Counted from the first letter of the stretch, positions 1 to 7,611 are shown. The stretch: 20,943 nucleotides of DNA from Anaerolineales bacterium UBA6131 (GCA_002435875.1 DIVN01000006.1:4718-25660), one strand, 5' to 3'. Numbers and translations are program-made. Notes: generated by a model not told the origin, from the sequence alone.

Positions 1-19
1 CCCCGCAAATCTGCGTGCT

Positions 20-53
20 GGAGCCTGTCACCTGCCGTTGGTCGACAGGCTCC
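20..53. repeat. 10-bp perfect inverted repeat (hairpin) near left edge
   Basis: GGAGCCTGTC at 20-29 is exactly mirrored by GACAGGCTCC at 44-53, with a 14-nt loop between. On the minus strand it lies 111-144 nt past the stop of the NusG-like gene, so it could form in that transcript. No T-run follows on either strand, so a classical Rho-independent terminator is not supported. It might be a pause, leader or processing structure, or half of a longer element cut by the edge. A smaller hairpin, CGCA-aatc-TGCG, sits at 4-15. I see nothing else in bases 1-163. Confidence 0.5.
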
Positions 54-163
54 GCCATTCTGACGCGCTACCGAGTCAGAGTCTTGCTAGCCTTGCTGTA
101 GCCGCACTGGAACGTCTCAGGTAAGGCCTCGGGTGCTGCGAAAGTCCGGAGCGCCAGTGTAGG

Positions 164-688
164 CTAGCGCCGTTCCAGGTCACGCAGCTCAACCTGCACA
201 CTGGTCAGGCGCCCCAGCATCTCCACCAGGACCAAAGCTCGCGCTTTGGCTGAGAGGCGCCGCTCGAAGATCGCCTCCATCTCCCGCAGCGGTCCTTTGG
301 CGATGCGGAGCCTGTCTCCTGAGCGCAAGGGCAGCCCTTGAAGGTAGTCTTGTTGGTTCTCCCGCTGCAGGCGATCGCGTAGCCAGCTGATGACCTCTTC
401 CGGAACCACCGCTGGCCGACCGCCGAACTCGACCACTCTATTGACGCCAGGTGACCAGTTCAGCGAAGAGAGTGCGATCTCGCTCAGGTCGAGCCGCGCG
501 AACAGATAGTTGGCAAAGAAGGGCTTCTCCCCTCTGCCCCCGCGGGTCCTTTTGTTCACGGCGCGAAGCGTCGGAAGGTAGGTCTCGACCCCTCGCCCAT
601 GCAGCATCTCGCTAACAGCAAACTCTTGGTGCGGTTTGGTATGAATGGCGTACCACTGCGATAGGGCTGGCCCCGGGTAGTTCATCAT
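164..688 (-). CDS. NusG-family specialised antiterminator (RfaH/UpxY type)
   Basis: About 174 aa from the ATG at 688; a second ATG follows at 685. The N-terminal NGN domain begins QWYAIHTKPHQE, the typical RfaH/UpxY entry, and continues through YLPTLRAVNKR and KPFFANYLFARLD. The C-terminal KOW-like part has RSGDRLRIAKGPLREMEAIF. Such paralogues bind RNA polymerase and reduce pausing and termination on particular long operons, often surface polysaccharide ones; the target is not visible here. The frame stays open to 793, but those extra 35 residues show no family similarity and would cross the promoter at 696-724, so the start at 688/685 is preferred. Its predicted +1 lies on the start codon, suggesting a leaderless mRNA. 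Family call is secure; the regulated operon is unknown and may lie left of the window. Confidence 0.88.
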   Translation of the reverse strand: MMNYPGPALSQWYAIHTKPHQEFAVSEMLHGRGVETYLPTLRAVNKRTRGGRGEKPFFANYLFARLDLSEIALSSLNWSPGVNRVVEFGGRPAVVPEEVISWLRDRLQRENQQDYLQGLPLRSGDRLRIAKGPLREMEAIFERRLSAKARALVLVEMLGRLTSVQVELRDLERR

Positions 689-695
689 TGGCGCG

Positions 696-724
696 ATTAT
701 AACGTCCCCGCCCTGCTCAGGCAA
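696..724 (-). promoter_or_regulatory. Sigma-70-type promoter of the NusG-like gene, TTGCCT-17-TATAAT
   Basis: Read on the minus strand, the -35 is TTGCCT (719-724) and the -10 a perfect TATAAT (696-701), 17 nt apart. Transcription should start around 688-690, on or next to the ATG at 688, leaving no room for a ribosome binding site. The promoter lies between the end of ccmD (800) and the NusG-like gene, so that gene can be expressed independently of the ccm run. Confidence 0.7.
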
Positions 725-799
725 CCGACCAGACGTCCTTTCCTTGTTGCTGGGATACATTTGTCGCCCGTCTGGCAGGACACAAGTCGCCATAAGCTG

Positions 800-961
800 C
801 TATGGCAGGAGTTGACTGTGCTCGTCGGCGCCGTCTGTGTAAAGTGCCTGTCGCAGCGCCTGCAACTGGTGCTCGAGGGTGCGCACTCGCGTAGCAGTGC
901 TCCAGAGCAGAACAAAGATCGATGTCCATACAACGGCACAAGCGGCAAACAGATAGATCAT
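800..961 (-). CDS. ccmD: CcmD-like small membrane protein
   Basis: A 53-aa frame starting at the ATG at 961, which overlaps the ccmC stop as ATGA (958-961), and ending with TAG at 800-802. The product begins MIYLFAACAVVWTSIFVLLW, one N-terminal membrane helix, followed by a basic, heptad-like cytoplasmic stretch (RVRTLEHQLQALRQAL). This is the CcmD layout: a tiny single-pass protein that helps release heme-loaded CcmE from the CcmABC complex. Sequence similarity in this family is weak, so the call rests on size, topology, the YLFAA.AVVW start and its place directly behind ccmC. It is the last gene of the run. Confidence 0.82.
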   Translation of the reverse strand: MIYLFAACAVVWTSIFVLLWSTATRVRTLEHQLQALRQALYTDGADEHSQLLP

Positions 962-1683
962 CGTACACCTCGCTTTGCATCCAGCAACTGGACGCGCAAG
1001 AGTTCCACATCGCTGGTCAGCTGCGCGAGCTTGATGCGCTCTTGCAGGAGTGAGCCATAGAGCAGAGTGAACGCGCCCAGGCAGACGAGGAAGGTTTGCA
1101 GCATCGGCGTGGTCAGGCCTATGCCACGGCGCTCAAAGATGACGGGGTGGAGACCTTGCCACCAACGCACCGACAGGAAGGTCAAGGGTACGCTGGCAAA
1201 GGCGGCAATGCCGTATACCGCGGCCAGGCGAGCACGCTGCTCTCCTTGCGGTAGGAAGCTGCGCAGCATGAGATAGGCGAGATAGATGAGCAATAGGATA
1301 GTGACCAGGATCAGCCGTGGCTCCTGCTGCCAGGGCCACCAGGCATTCCAGGTTGGCTTGGCCCATATCGATCCCGTGATGACTGCGATGGCGGTGAAGA
1401 CGACGCCGATCTCAGCGGAGCACGCTGCGACGATATCCCAGTGCGGCTCACGGTGGCGCAGGTAGAGGACGCTGGCCACGAGCGTTACGGCAAAAGCCAG
1501 GAATCCAACCCAGGCCGCCGGGACATGCAGGTAAAAGATGCGCTGCGCATCGCCCATGGTCTGCTCCCTGGGGGCATAGAGCAGGGCCAGGTAGAGACCG
1601 GCCAACATGGAGAGAAAGGTCAGCCAGTGGAGGACCAGCGGTGCTGTCGGCGGACGATGGTGCGGTTCGGGATTGTTGCTCAT
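958..1683 (-). CDS. ccmC: CcmC, heme handling protein of cytochrome c maturation
   Basis: 241 aa, a multi-pass WWD-family protein that attaches heme to CcmE on the outer face of the membrane. The two heme-ligand histidines are recognisable: H53 in YLHVPAAW and H179 in SVRWWQGLHP. The tryptophan-rich loop lies at about 107-123 but reads WNAWWPWQQEPRL, where most CcmC proteins have a form like WGTWWVWDARL. The usual Asp is absent and about two residues are added. The start at 1683 lies 7 nt after the ccmB stop and has no clear Shine-Dalgarno, consistent with coupling to ccmB; the stop overlaps ccmD. Family call is firm. Whether the altered loop affects heme binding is open. Confidence 0.92.
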   Translation of the reverse strand: MSNNPEPHHRPPTAPLVLHWLTFLSMLAGLYLALLYAPREQTMGDAQRIFYLHVPAAWVGFLAFAVTLVASVLYLRHREPHWDIVAACSAEIGVVFTAIAVITGSIWAKPTWNAWWPWQQEPRLILVTILLLIYLAYLMLRSFLPQGEQRARLAAVYGIAAFASVPLTFLSVRWWQGLHPVIFERRGIGLTTPMLQTFLVCLGAFTLLYGSLLQERIKLAQLTSDVELLRVQLLDAKRGVR

Positions 1684-1690
1684 AGGTCAA

Positions 1691-2359
1691 TCAACCTTCC
1701 ACAACAAACTCAAAGGTAAGGTACGCTGTCAACAGCGAGATGATGTCAAAGGCCACGAGCAGACGCCACCAGGGTGCAAGCGAAAGGCTGCTGGCGCCGT
1801 CCAGGACGCCGGCGGTCAGGCGTACGCTGGCCAACATCGCCGGCAGGAAGATGGGAAAGAGGAGGACTGGCAACAACACCTCCTGCGCTCGGGTGTTGGT
1901 AGCCATGGCGGCGAGCAGTGTGCCGACAGCAGCGAAACCGGTCGTGCCCAACAAGGTGACAAGCACGATCTGCGGGCGCAGCAGGTTGAGGTCGAGGATC
2001 ATGGAGAACACGGGGAGCATGGCGAGGGCAGTGACCTCCAGAAAAAGCACGTTGGAGAGCACCTTGGCCAAATACAGGTCGCTGCGTTCCATGGGTGCCA
2101 GCAGCAGGCAGTCCAGCCGTCGCTCCTCCAATTCGGAAGACATGGAACGATTCAGCCCCAGGATGCCAGCGAAGGCCATGGTCACCCAGAGCATGCCGGG
2201 TGCAACCTCGGCGATCCTCTCCACTCGCAAGTCAAAGGCAAAGTGAAAAACGACCACGGCGAGCAGGGCGAAGACGAACATGGAGCTGAGCAACTCGCGA
2301 CTGCGCCACTCGGTGAGCACGTCTTTGCGGACAACGGCCAAGAGTTGTGAGAGGTTCAT
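1691..2359 (-). CDS. ccmB: CcmB, membrane subunit of the CcmAB ABC complex
   Basis: 222 aa from the ATG at 2359, which overlaps the ccmA stop as ATGA; an ATG three codons upstream at 2368 is also possible. It begins MNLSQLLAVVRKDVLTEWRS, typical of CcmB, and has about six hydrophobic segments. Conserved features include the FAGILGLNRSMSSELEERRL loop, LLLAPMERSDLYLAKVLSN and the VLLPVLLFPIFLPAML segment. CcmB pairs with the ATPase CcmA to release holo-CcmE from CcmC/CcmD after heme is attached. It sits in canonical order between ccmA and ccmC. Confidence 0.93.
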   Translation of the reverse strand: MNLSQLLAVVRKDVLTEWRSRELLSSMFVFALLAVVVFHFAFDLRVERIAEVAPGMLWVTMAFAGILGLNRSMSSELEERRLDCLLLAPMERSDLYLAKVLSNVLFLEVTALAMLPVFSMILDLNLLRPQIVLVTLLGTTGFAAVGTLLAAMATNTRAQEVLLPVLLFPIFLPAMLASVRLTAGVLDGASSLSLAPWWRLLVAFDIISLLTAYLTFEFVVEG

Positions 2360-3078
2360 GTGCTGCATTGCTCCGGCTTGTCGCCCTTGGCATGGCGCCA
2401 GTAGGCGTCGTACAACTCGGGCAGGGTCATCGAGGTGCTCTTGGCCTGATAGGCAATGCGCCCCTGCGCCAGGATCACCACCCGGGTGCCTAGCTCGAGC
2501 CCTTGCTGCAGGTCGTGGGTGGCCATGATCACAATCTGAAGCGGGTCGGCCATCTGCTGCAACAGGTCGTGCAGGATCCTCATTGCTTCGGGATCCAGCC
2601 CGACGAACGGCTCGTCCAGGAGCAAGACCGGTGGCTGGTGGATAATGCTGCGGGCAAAGGAAAGCCGCTGTCGCAGCCCGAGCGATAGGACCCCGGCCAT
2701 GTCAAAGCGCCGCTCCTGAAGGCCAGTAGCCTCCAGCAACTGCCTGACCCTTTCTTGCAGGGGATGTACGCCGTACAGCTTGCCGAAGAGCTCCAGGTTC
2801 TCTTGGACTGAGAGGTGTGGGTAAATCAGGGGGCGGTCGGCAAGGTAGCCGATCTGCCGCCGCGCCGCCGGATCTCCATGGGCCAGAGGCACCCCGTCTA
2901 GCAACACGGCACCACGCGTGGGTCTCAGTAGGGTGGCCAGAATGCGCAGCAGGGTGGTCTTGCCTGCGGCATTGGGACCTAAGATGGTGAGTGACTCGCC
3001 GTCGGCGATCTGCAGGTCAATACCTCGCAGAGCATGTGTGGCCCCGAAGGACTGCTCCAGCCCGGCGATCTGAATCAC
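2356..3078 (-). CDS. ccmA: CcmA, ABC transporter ATPase for heme-CcmE release
   Basis: 240 aa. The motifs are Walker A GPNAAGKTT (34-42), ABC signature LSLGLRQR (131-138), Walker B VLLLDEP (151-157) and switch-loop H188 in ATHD. At the usual Q-loop position the sequence reads GYLADRPLIY, so the expected Gln is replaced; the same is seen in some other ABC ATPases. The start is GTG at 3078, supported by TAGGAT about 5 nt upstream. A 50-nt gap separates it from ccmF, the widest inside the ccm set. Downstream it overlaps ccmB. It energises the CcmABCD step. The subfamily name rests on context, since ABC ATPases look alike, but ccmB/ccmC adjacency makes it secure. Confidence 0.93.
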   Translation of the reverse strand: MIQIAGLEQSFGATHALRGIDLQIADGESLTILGPNAAGKTTLLRILATLLRPTRGAVLLDGVPLAHGDPAARRQIGYLADRPLIYPHLSVQENLELFGKLYGVHPLQERVRQLLEATGLQERRFDMAGVLSLGLRQRLSFARSIIHQPPVLLLDEPFVGLDPEAMRILHDLLQQMADPLQIVIMATHDLQQGLELGTRVVILAQGRIAYQAKSTSMTLPELYDAYWRHAKGDKPEQCST

Positions 3079-3128
3079 CGTATCCTACCTGGCAAACCCG
3101 GGCCTGGCGCGCGGGCCACTCCCGAAGT

Positions 3129-5126
3129 CTAGCTCGGGCATGTTTCGGACCTTGCTGCTGAGGAGGGGCGCGAAGGCCACGCAGCGATTAAGGTGCCCAG
3201 CAAGAGCAATGCACCACCGATCCAGATCCAGTTTACCAGTGGGTTAATGGCGACGAGCAGGCTGATTACCCCGTCCTGGCTAAGGTTGTTGAGCACGACG
3301 TACAGATCATCTCGCAGGGTGCTGTAGATTGCCACCTCGGTGACAGGCATGTCGAGCGCATAGTGCAGGCTCTTCTCCACGGTCAGTGTGCGCCGGCGCG
3401 ATCCGGAGCTTTCGATACCCAGTGTGGCGGCGATGCGCAGGCGGCTCTGATAGGTCAATGGCTCTGCATGCAATTCCTGCATGGTCAGGTCCTCATAGTA
3501 GATCGTGTAGCGAGCGACCTCTATATGCTCCCCGCGTCTCAGGTTGACCAGCGCTTCTTGTTTGTATGCGGTCGAGCCGGTGATGCCGATGGCGATGAGG
3601 ACAATCGCCAGATGGACCAGTTGAGCGCCGTGGCGAGCCCGTGACTGGCGCAGCATCTGCAAGATCGTCACCGCGGATGCCCCTGATTGAGAGTGCCACC
3701 TGCGGAGGTCATGCCAGACCAGACTGACAATGGATGCCGCAACAAAAGTGCACGCGGCTACCGACACGAGAACAAAGACCTGACGAACTCCCAGGAGCAG
3801 GGCGAGGACCAGACTCGCAAGGGCCACCGCGACGAGCCTGATGAGGTGCGATTGCTCGTTGTGGCTCATACGATGCCAGCCGATGGCCGGACAGATGCCC
3901 ATCAGGATGAGGATGGCCATGAGAAGCGGACCTACCGCACGGTTGTAGAACGAGGTGCTCAGACTAATCGAATTGCCGCGTATGGCCTGGACCAGGCTGG
4001 GGAATATGGTCCCCAGCAATACGGAGGCAGCGGCACCAACAAAGAGCAAATTGAGCAGTACGAGGCTCGCGTCGCGGGAGATCAGCGATTGTACTTCGCG
4101 CAGGTCACGCAATTCAGGCATACGACGGCGCATGAGAACGACCATGCTTACGAGAGCAGCGCCGATAGCTGCAACAAGCAAGTAGGCGATTGGCTGTGTC
4201 GCCTGTGCGAACCCATGCAGCTCGGAGATGACGATGCCTCCGCGGGTCACCAGCGTGGCAAAGAGGCAAGCGACGAAGCAGAGGGTGGCCAAGATGATGT
4301 TTGAGCTACGCTGCGTACCGCGCCGCTCCTCCGCCATTGCGGAGTGGACAAAGGCGGTGCCAAGCAACCAGGGGATGAGCGACGCATTCTCAACTGGGTC
4401 CCAGGCCCAATAGCCGCCCCAGCCCAACTCGACATAAGACCACCACGCGCCGATCAGAATACCAGCACCGAGGGTTGACCAGGCGAGCAAGTTCCATCGT
4501 CGGACGGCCCTCAGCCAGGCGGGGTTCAACTCGCCGCTGGCCAAGGCCCCGAAGGCAAAGGCGAACGGGACGGTGTAGCCAGCATAGCCAAAAAACAGCA
4601 ACGGTGGGTGAATGGCCATCCCAGGATTCTGCAAAGCCGGTAGCATGCCAATGCCTTCGGCAGGCCTGCTGACGTACGTGACAAAGGGATTGCTGGTGAC
4701 GATGAGCATCAGTGCAAAGAAGGCATTGGTGGCAGCCATGACCCCCAAGGTGTGTGGCCAGAGCGCCGCAGGCAGGTCCTGCGCTCGCATTACCAGCACT
4801 GCCAATACCGTCAGCAGCCAGAACCACAACAACAGCGAGCCTTCTTGTCCAGCCCAAAATGCCGAGATGGTATAGAGCAGGGGCAGATGGGTACTGGAGT
4901 GCTCATGGACATAAACTACCTGAAAGTCGCGGCTGATGAGCAGATAGAGCAGCGTGGCAGAGGCCAGGGTGGTAAAGACCGCGGTGGCCTGCACTGCGAG
5001 GCGGACAGCGCGCGTCGATGCGGCCGGCGCGCGGCGAACCAGCGCGATGCATGAGAGCAAAGCGTAGAGCGACGAAAACAGGGCCGCCGACAGAGCCAGA
5101 AATCCCACCAGAGGCATCTGTGTCAT
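3129..5126 (-). CDS. ccmF: CcmF, cytochrome c heme lyase subunit
   Basis: 665 aa from the ATG at 5126, which overlaps the ccmE stop (ATGA) behind AGGAAGA. A GTG at 5150 lies in frame but inside ccmE. It is a large polytopic WWD-family protein that transfers heme from CcmE to apocytochromes. Residues in ATG numbering: HPPLLFFGY with H173, the intact WWD core GGYWAWDPVENASLIPW at about 237-253, and H261 in TAFVHSAM. Near the C-terminus is NPLVNWIWIGG, also typical. In classical System I it works with CcmH/CcmI; none is seen here, so it may do the ligation alone, as proposed for the variant system. Confidence 0.95.
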   Translation of the reverse strand: MTQMPLVGFLALSAALFSSLYALLSCIALVRRAPAASTRAVRLAVQATAVFTTLASATLLYLLISRDFQVVYVHEHSSTHLPLLYTISAFWAGQEGSLLLWFWLLTVLAVLVMRAQDLPAALWPHTLGVMAATNAFFALMLIVTSNPFVTYVSRPAEGIGMLPALQNPGMAIHPPLLFFGYAGYTVPFAFAFGALASGELNPAWLRAVRRWNLLAWSTLGAGILIGAWWSYVELGWGGYWAWDPVENASLIPWLLGTAFVHSAMAEERRGTQRSSNIILATLCFVACLFATLVTRGGIVISELHGFAQATQPIAYLLVAAIGAALVSMVVLMRRRMPELRDLREVQSLISRDASLVLLNLLFVGAAASVLLGTIFPSLVQAIRGNSISLSTSFYNRAVGPLLMAILILMGICPAIGWHRMSHNEQSHLIRLVAVALASLVLALLLGVRQVFVLVSVAACTFVAASIVSLVWHDLRRWHSQSGASAVTILQMLRQSRARHGAQLVHLAIVLIAIGITGSTAYKQEALVNLRRGEHIEVARYTIYYEDLTMQELHAEPLTYQSRLRIAATLGIESSGSRRRTLTVEKSLHYALDMPVTEVAIYSTLRDDLYVVLNNLSQDGVISLLVAINPLVNWIWIGGALLLLGTLIAAWPSRPSSAARSETCPS

Positions 5127-5566
5127 TCTTCCTGATACTTGGAGGGGCACTCAAGCAACAGTTTGTTGGCCGTCAGCGTCCCGCCGGCGAGGTAGCGGCC
5201 TTCCACAACCGTGCGCACACCATCGACCAGCAGATCGGGACGCACGCCTCGATACACCACGGGCAGGCTCCCGCCCTCATCGGAGATGACAAAGCGCAAT
5301 GAAGTGGTCTGCGTGTCCCAGACGATGTCGCTTGCGTTACCGACGGCCCTGACCAGAGCGTTCGAAGGCCCGTTGGCGATGATCTGTCCCACCGGGGTGT
5401 AGGGCGTGGTGGCGCCGCGTAGCGTACTGATTAGCAGCCAGGCAAAGACTGCGATGATGATCCCCCCAGTGATCAGCAACTTGCTACGTCTGTTCTGCAT
5501 GTACGTCATGGCGCTCAGGTGAGAACTCACTTTCACGGAGCTGTCAGGACGATGGTGTTGGGCCAT
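5123..5566 (-). CDS. ccmE: CcmE, heme chaperone, cysteine (CxxxY) variant
   Basis: Up to 147 aa: a short cytoplasmic tail, one membrane anchor at about 30-49 and an outer OB-fold domain (GQIIANGPSNALVRAVG; LPVVYRGVRPDLLVDG; VVEGRY). In E. coli CcmE heme is bound covalently through His in HxxxY. Here the C-terminal motif is C140-P-S-K-Y144, the CxxxY form known from Desulfovibrio and archaea. The ATG at 5566 is 6 nt past the aminotransferase stop and has no Shine-Dalgarno; ATGs at 5509 and 5500 are alternatives that only shorten the cytoplasmic tail. Its stop overlaps ccmF. Family and variant are clear; the exact start is not. Confidence 0.92.
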   Translation of the reverse strand: MAQHHRPDSSVKVSSHLSAMTYMQNRRSKLLITGGIIIAVFAWLLISTLRGATTPYTPVGQIIANGPSNALVRAVGNASDIVWDTQTTSLRFVISDEGGSLPVVYRGVRPDLLVDGVRTVVEGRYLAGGTLTANKLLLECPSKYQEE

Positions 5567-5572
5567 ACGTCA

Positions 5573-6760
5573 TTAGGCCGCCGTGGAGTAGGCTCTCTCG
5601 GCGGCCTGCACGGCTTCTTTGGCACAAGCAGGGAAGCTTTCCGCGTTGAGCGTGGCGGCGAGGGCGGCCAGGAACGTGAGCACAACGGTGCGTGAAGAGT
5701 TAAAGCCCATCAAGCCGATGCGCCAGATGCGGCCCTTGAGTTCGCCAAGGCCGCCGCCAATCTCGATGTTATAGTCCTGCAGCAGGCGCCCGCGTACTCG
5801 CGCATCGTCAATGCCCGCTGGCACGGAGACCGTAGTTAGCGAGGGCAGACGATATGGCTCGCTGACGAGCAGCTGCAAGCCAAGCGCCTGTAGGCCAGCA
5901 GCCAAGGCGCGATAGTTCGTCTCATGCCTGCACCAACGAGTCTCGATGCCCTCCTCGTAGAGCAGGCGCAGGGCTTCACGCAAGGCATAGCACATGCTGA
6001 TGGGTGCTGTGTGGTGGTAGAAGCGCTCCTGACCCCAGTACTGTCGCACCAGGCTCATGTCCAAGTACCAGCTTTGCACCGGAGACTCTCGCGAGTTCAT
6101 GACTTGCTCGGCGCGCGCGGAGAACGTGATGGGTGCGAGCCCCGGAGGAGAGCCCACGCACTTTTGTGTACCGCTGTAGACGACGTCCAGAGACCAATCA
6201 TCGACTTTGAGCGGGCATCCACCGAGTGAGGTGACGGCGTCGACCAGGAAGAGCGCGTTGTGCTCGTGCACCATGCGGCTGATTTCCTCCAAAGGCTGCA
6301 GAACGCCAGTGGAGGTCTCGGCATGGACAAGGGCGACAACGCGATAGTCACCCTGCTTCAGAGCGTCGTGAAGCTGTTGCTGATCCAGCGGTGTGCCCCA
6401 TTGGGCATCGATGCGGGTGAGCTGGCCACGGCAGCGCGCCACGATCTCGCAGATTCGCGCGCCAAAGTAGCCGATGGTGCCCACGAGCACTTTGTCGCCA
6501 GGCTGGATGACCGAGCACAGGGCTGCTTCCATCCCGGCGCTGCCAGTGCCGGAGACCGGCAAGGTGAAGTAGTTCTCTGTCTGGAAGGCATACTGCAGGA
6601 GTTGTTTGGTTTCATCCATGATCTTGAGGAATTCGGGATCCAGATGCCCAAGCAGCGGCGCGGCCATGGCCCGCAATACGCGTGGGTCAACGTTACTGGG
6701 TCCCGGACCCAGCAGCAGCCTGGTTGGTGGCTGCAGATCGTGGTATTGGCGTGATGACAT
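5573..6760 (-). CDS. Class V aminotransferase, alanine/serine-glyoxylate aminotransferase family
   Basis: 395 aa, the full length of the AGT/SGAT family. These PLP enzymes transfer the amino group of alanine or serine to glyoxylate, giving glycine. The start is LLLGPGPSNVDPRVL, a hallmark of the family. Cofactor features are SGTGSAGMEA (70-79), D174 in LVDAVTS and the Schiff-base lysine K200 in YSGTQKCVGSPPGLAP. Near the end, GRIWRIGLMG contains the substrate carboxylate arginine region. GGAGG lies 9 nt before the ATG. It follows the HAD phosphatase by 53 nt and precedes ccmE by 6 nt, so it is probably co-transcribed with the ccm genes although the function is unrelated. The preferred amino donor cannot be read from sequence. 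Confidence 0.9.
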   Translation of the reverse strand: MSSRQYHDLQPPTRLLLGPGPSNVDPRVLRAMAAPLLGHLDPEFLKIMDETKQLLQYAFQTENYFTLPVSGTGSAGMEAALCSVIQPGDKVLVGTIGYFGARICEIVARCRGQLTRIDAQWGTPLDQQQLHDALKQGDYRVVALVHAETSTGVLQPLEEISRMVHEHNALFLVDAVTSLGGCPLKVDDWSLDVVYSGTQKCVGSPPGLAPITFSARAEQVMNSRESPVQSWYLDMSLVRQYWGQERFYHHTAPISMCYALREALRLLYEEGIETRWCRHETNYRALAAGLQALGLQLLVSEPYRLPSLTTVSVPAGIDDARVRGRLLQDYNIEIGGGLGELKGRIWRIGLMGFNSSRTVVLTFLAALAATLNAESFPACAKEAVQAAERAYSTAA

Positions 6761-6813
6761 CGAGCATTGCCTCCAGATGAATTGTCTTGTAGCCCAGTGC
6801 GTGGGGCTGTTGC

Positions 6814-7557
6814 TTACTGGCTGACCTTGGAAGCCCGCGCAGCCTGGTTCATGCTGAGTATGGCCCGCAACGAGTTAGCATGGTCGGCGAAGTTGCTCAC
6901 AGCGACGTCCGGCGCAAACTGCAAGAGCTCCTCTAGCTTGTGGGCCCCGGTAGCCACGGCTACCGTCCGTGCGGCAAAGAGCTTACCTGTCTGAATATCG
7001 CGAGGGGCATCGCCGACAATTACCAGGCCATCAGGGTGGCCATCGTCGCTGCGCAAATGTTGCAGCCTTGTGAGGAGCAACTGAACCAGGTCTGCCCGTT
7101 CCTGTCCCTCGTCACCGTAGCTGCAAGCGCTGAAGTAGCTGCTCAGGTGGGCGCGGTTGATAACCTCCTCGGCAATGGCGCGAACGGTGCCAGTGACCAT
7201 GCCCAGAGTATGCCCCTTCGCTTGCAGGCTGCGAAGAAGCTGGCTGATCCCTGGTAGAACCGCCGGTCCCAGATCGGCGTCCAGGTGAGAGACCGTAACT
7301 GCAGCCATCACCTGCAGGGCAACCGGTAGGTTCGCTTCGGTGGAAGCGAGACTTACGCCGGACTCGGCAGCGATGGCCCGGACGATGTTGGGCTGCGTGT
7401 TACCCTGATGGATTCCCCGATATCCGTTTGGCCCAATATCGAGGCCATACGCGGCGTGCATCGCAGCACGTAGGCCTCGCGCCTGTGCCGCAGGGACAGA
7501 AATCAACGTGCCATCCATGTCGAACAAGACGATTTTGGGTTCCCTGTGTAAAGTCAA
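6814..7557 (-). CDS. HAD-superfamily phosphatase, phosphoglycolate-phosphatase-like
   Basis: 247 aa. Motif I is LFDMDGTL with nucleophile D13 and acid/base D15, motif II is MVTGT (T122), and motif IV is VGDAPRDI (182-187), which binds magnesium. An alpha-helical cap lies between motifs I and II, as in the Gph/PGMB group. The substrate is not determined. The neighbouring glyoxylate aminotransferase makes 2-phosphoglycolate attractive (phosphoglycolate > glycolate > glyoxylate > glycine), but that is context only. The start is TTG at 7557 with AGGA 7 nt upstream; no earlier ATG fits. It is the first gene of the leftward run, with a possible weak promoter at 7612-7641. Confidence 0.82.
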   Translation of the reverse strand: MTLHREPKIVLFDMDGTLISVPAAQARGLRAAMHAAYGLDIGPNGYRGIHQGNTQPNIVRAIAAESGVSLASTEANLPVALQVMAAVTVSHLDADLGPAVLPGISQLLRSLQAKGHTLGMVTGTVRAIAEEVINRAHLSSYFSACSYGDEGQERADLVQLLLTRLQHLRSDDGHPDGLVIVGDAPRDIQTGKLFAARTVAVATGAHKLEELLQFAPDVAVSNFADHANSLRAILSMNQAARASKVSQ

Positions 7558-7611
7558 GCCAATCCTACTTCTGAGGTACTCAGACGGGCCGCATTGCCTC
7601 TGGCAGGCGCC

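Noticed and set aside
729..775. 7-bp inverted repeat CCAGACG/CGTCTGG with a 33-nt loop
   Set aside because: The loop is long and the repeat short, and chance is likely. It lies upstream of the promoter, so it cannot be an attenuator of the NusG-like gene.
689..793. N-terminal extension of the NusG-like protein up to the ATG at 793
   Set aside because: It shows no family similarity and crosses a good promoter at 696-724; the family start matches 688/685.
1607..2350. Long open plus-strand frame antisense to ccmB
   Set aside because: The product is a low-complexity Gln/Gly/His-rich string with no domain; ccmB on the other strand is certain. The frame at 3687-4304 across ccmF is rejected for the same reason.
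5127..5150. GTG start of ccmF at 5150
   Set aside because: It lies inside ccmE. The ATG at 5126 has AGGAAGA before it and forms the same ATGA overlap as ccmA/ccmB and ccmC/ccmD.
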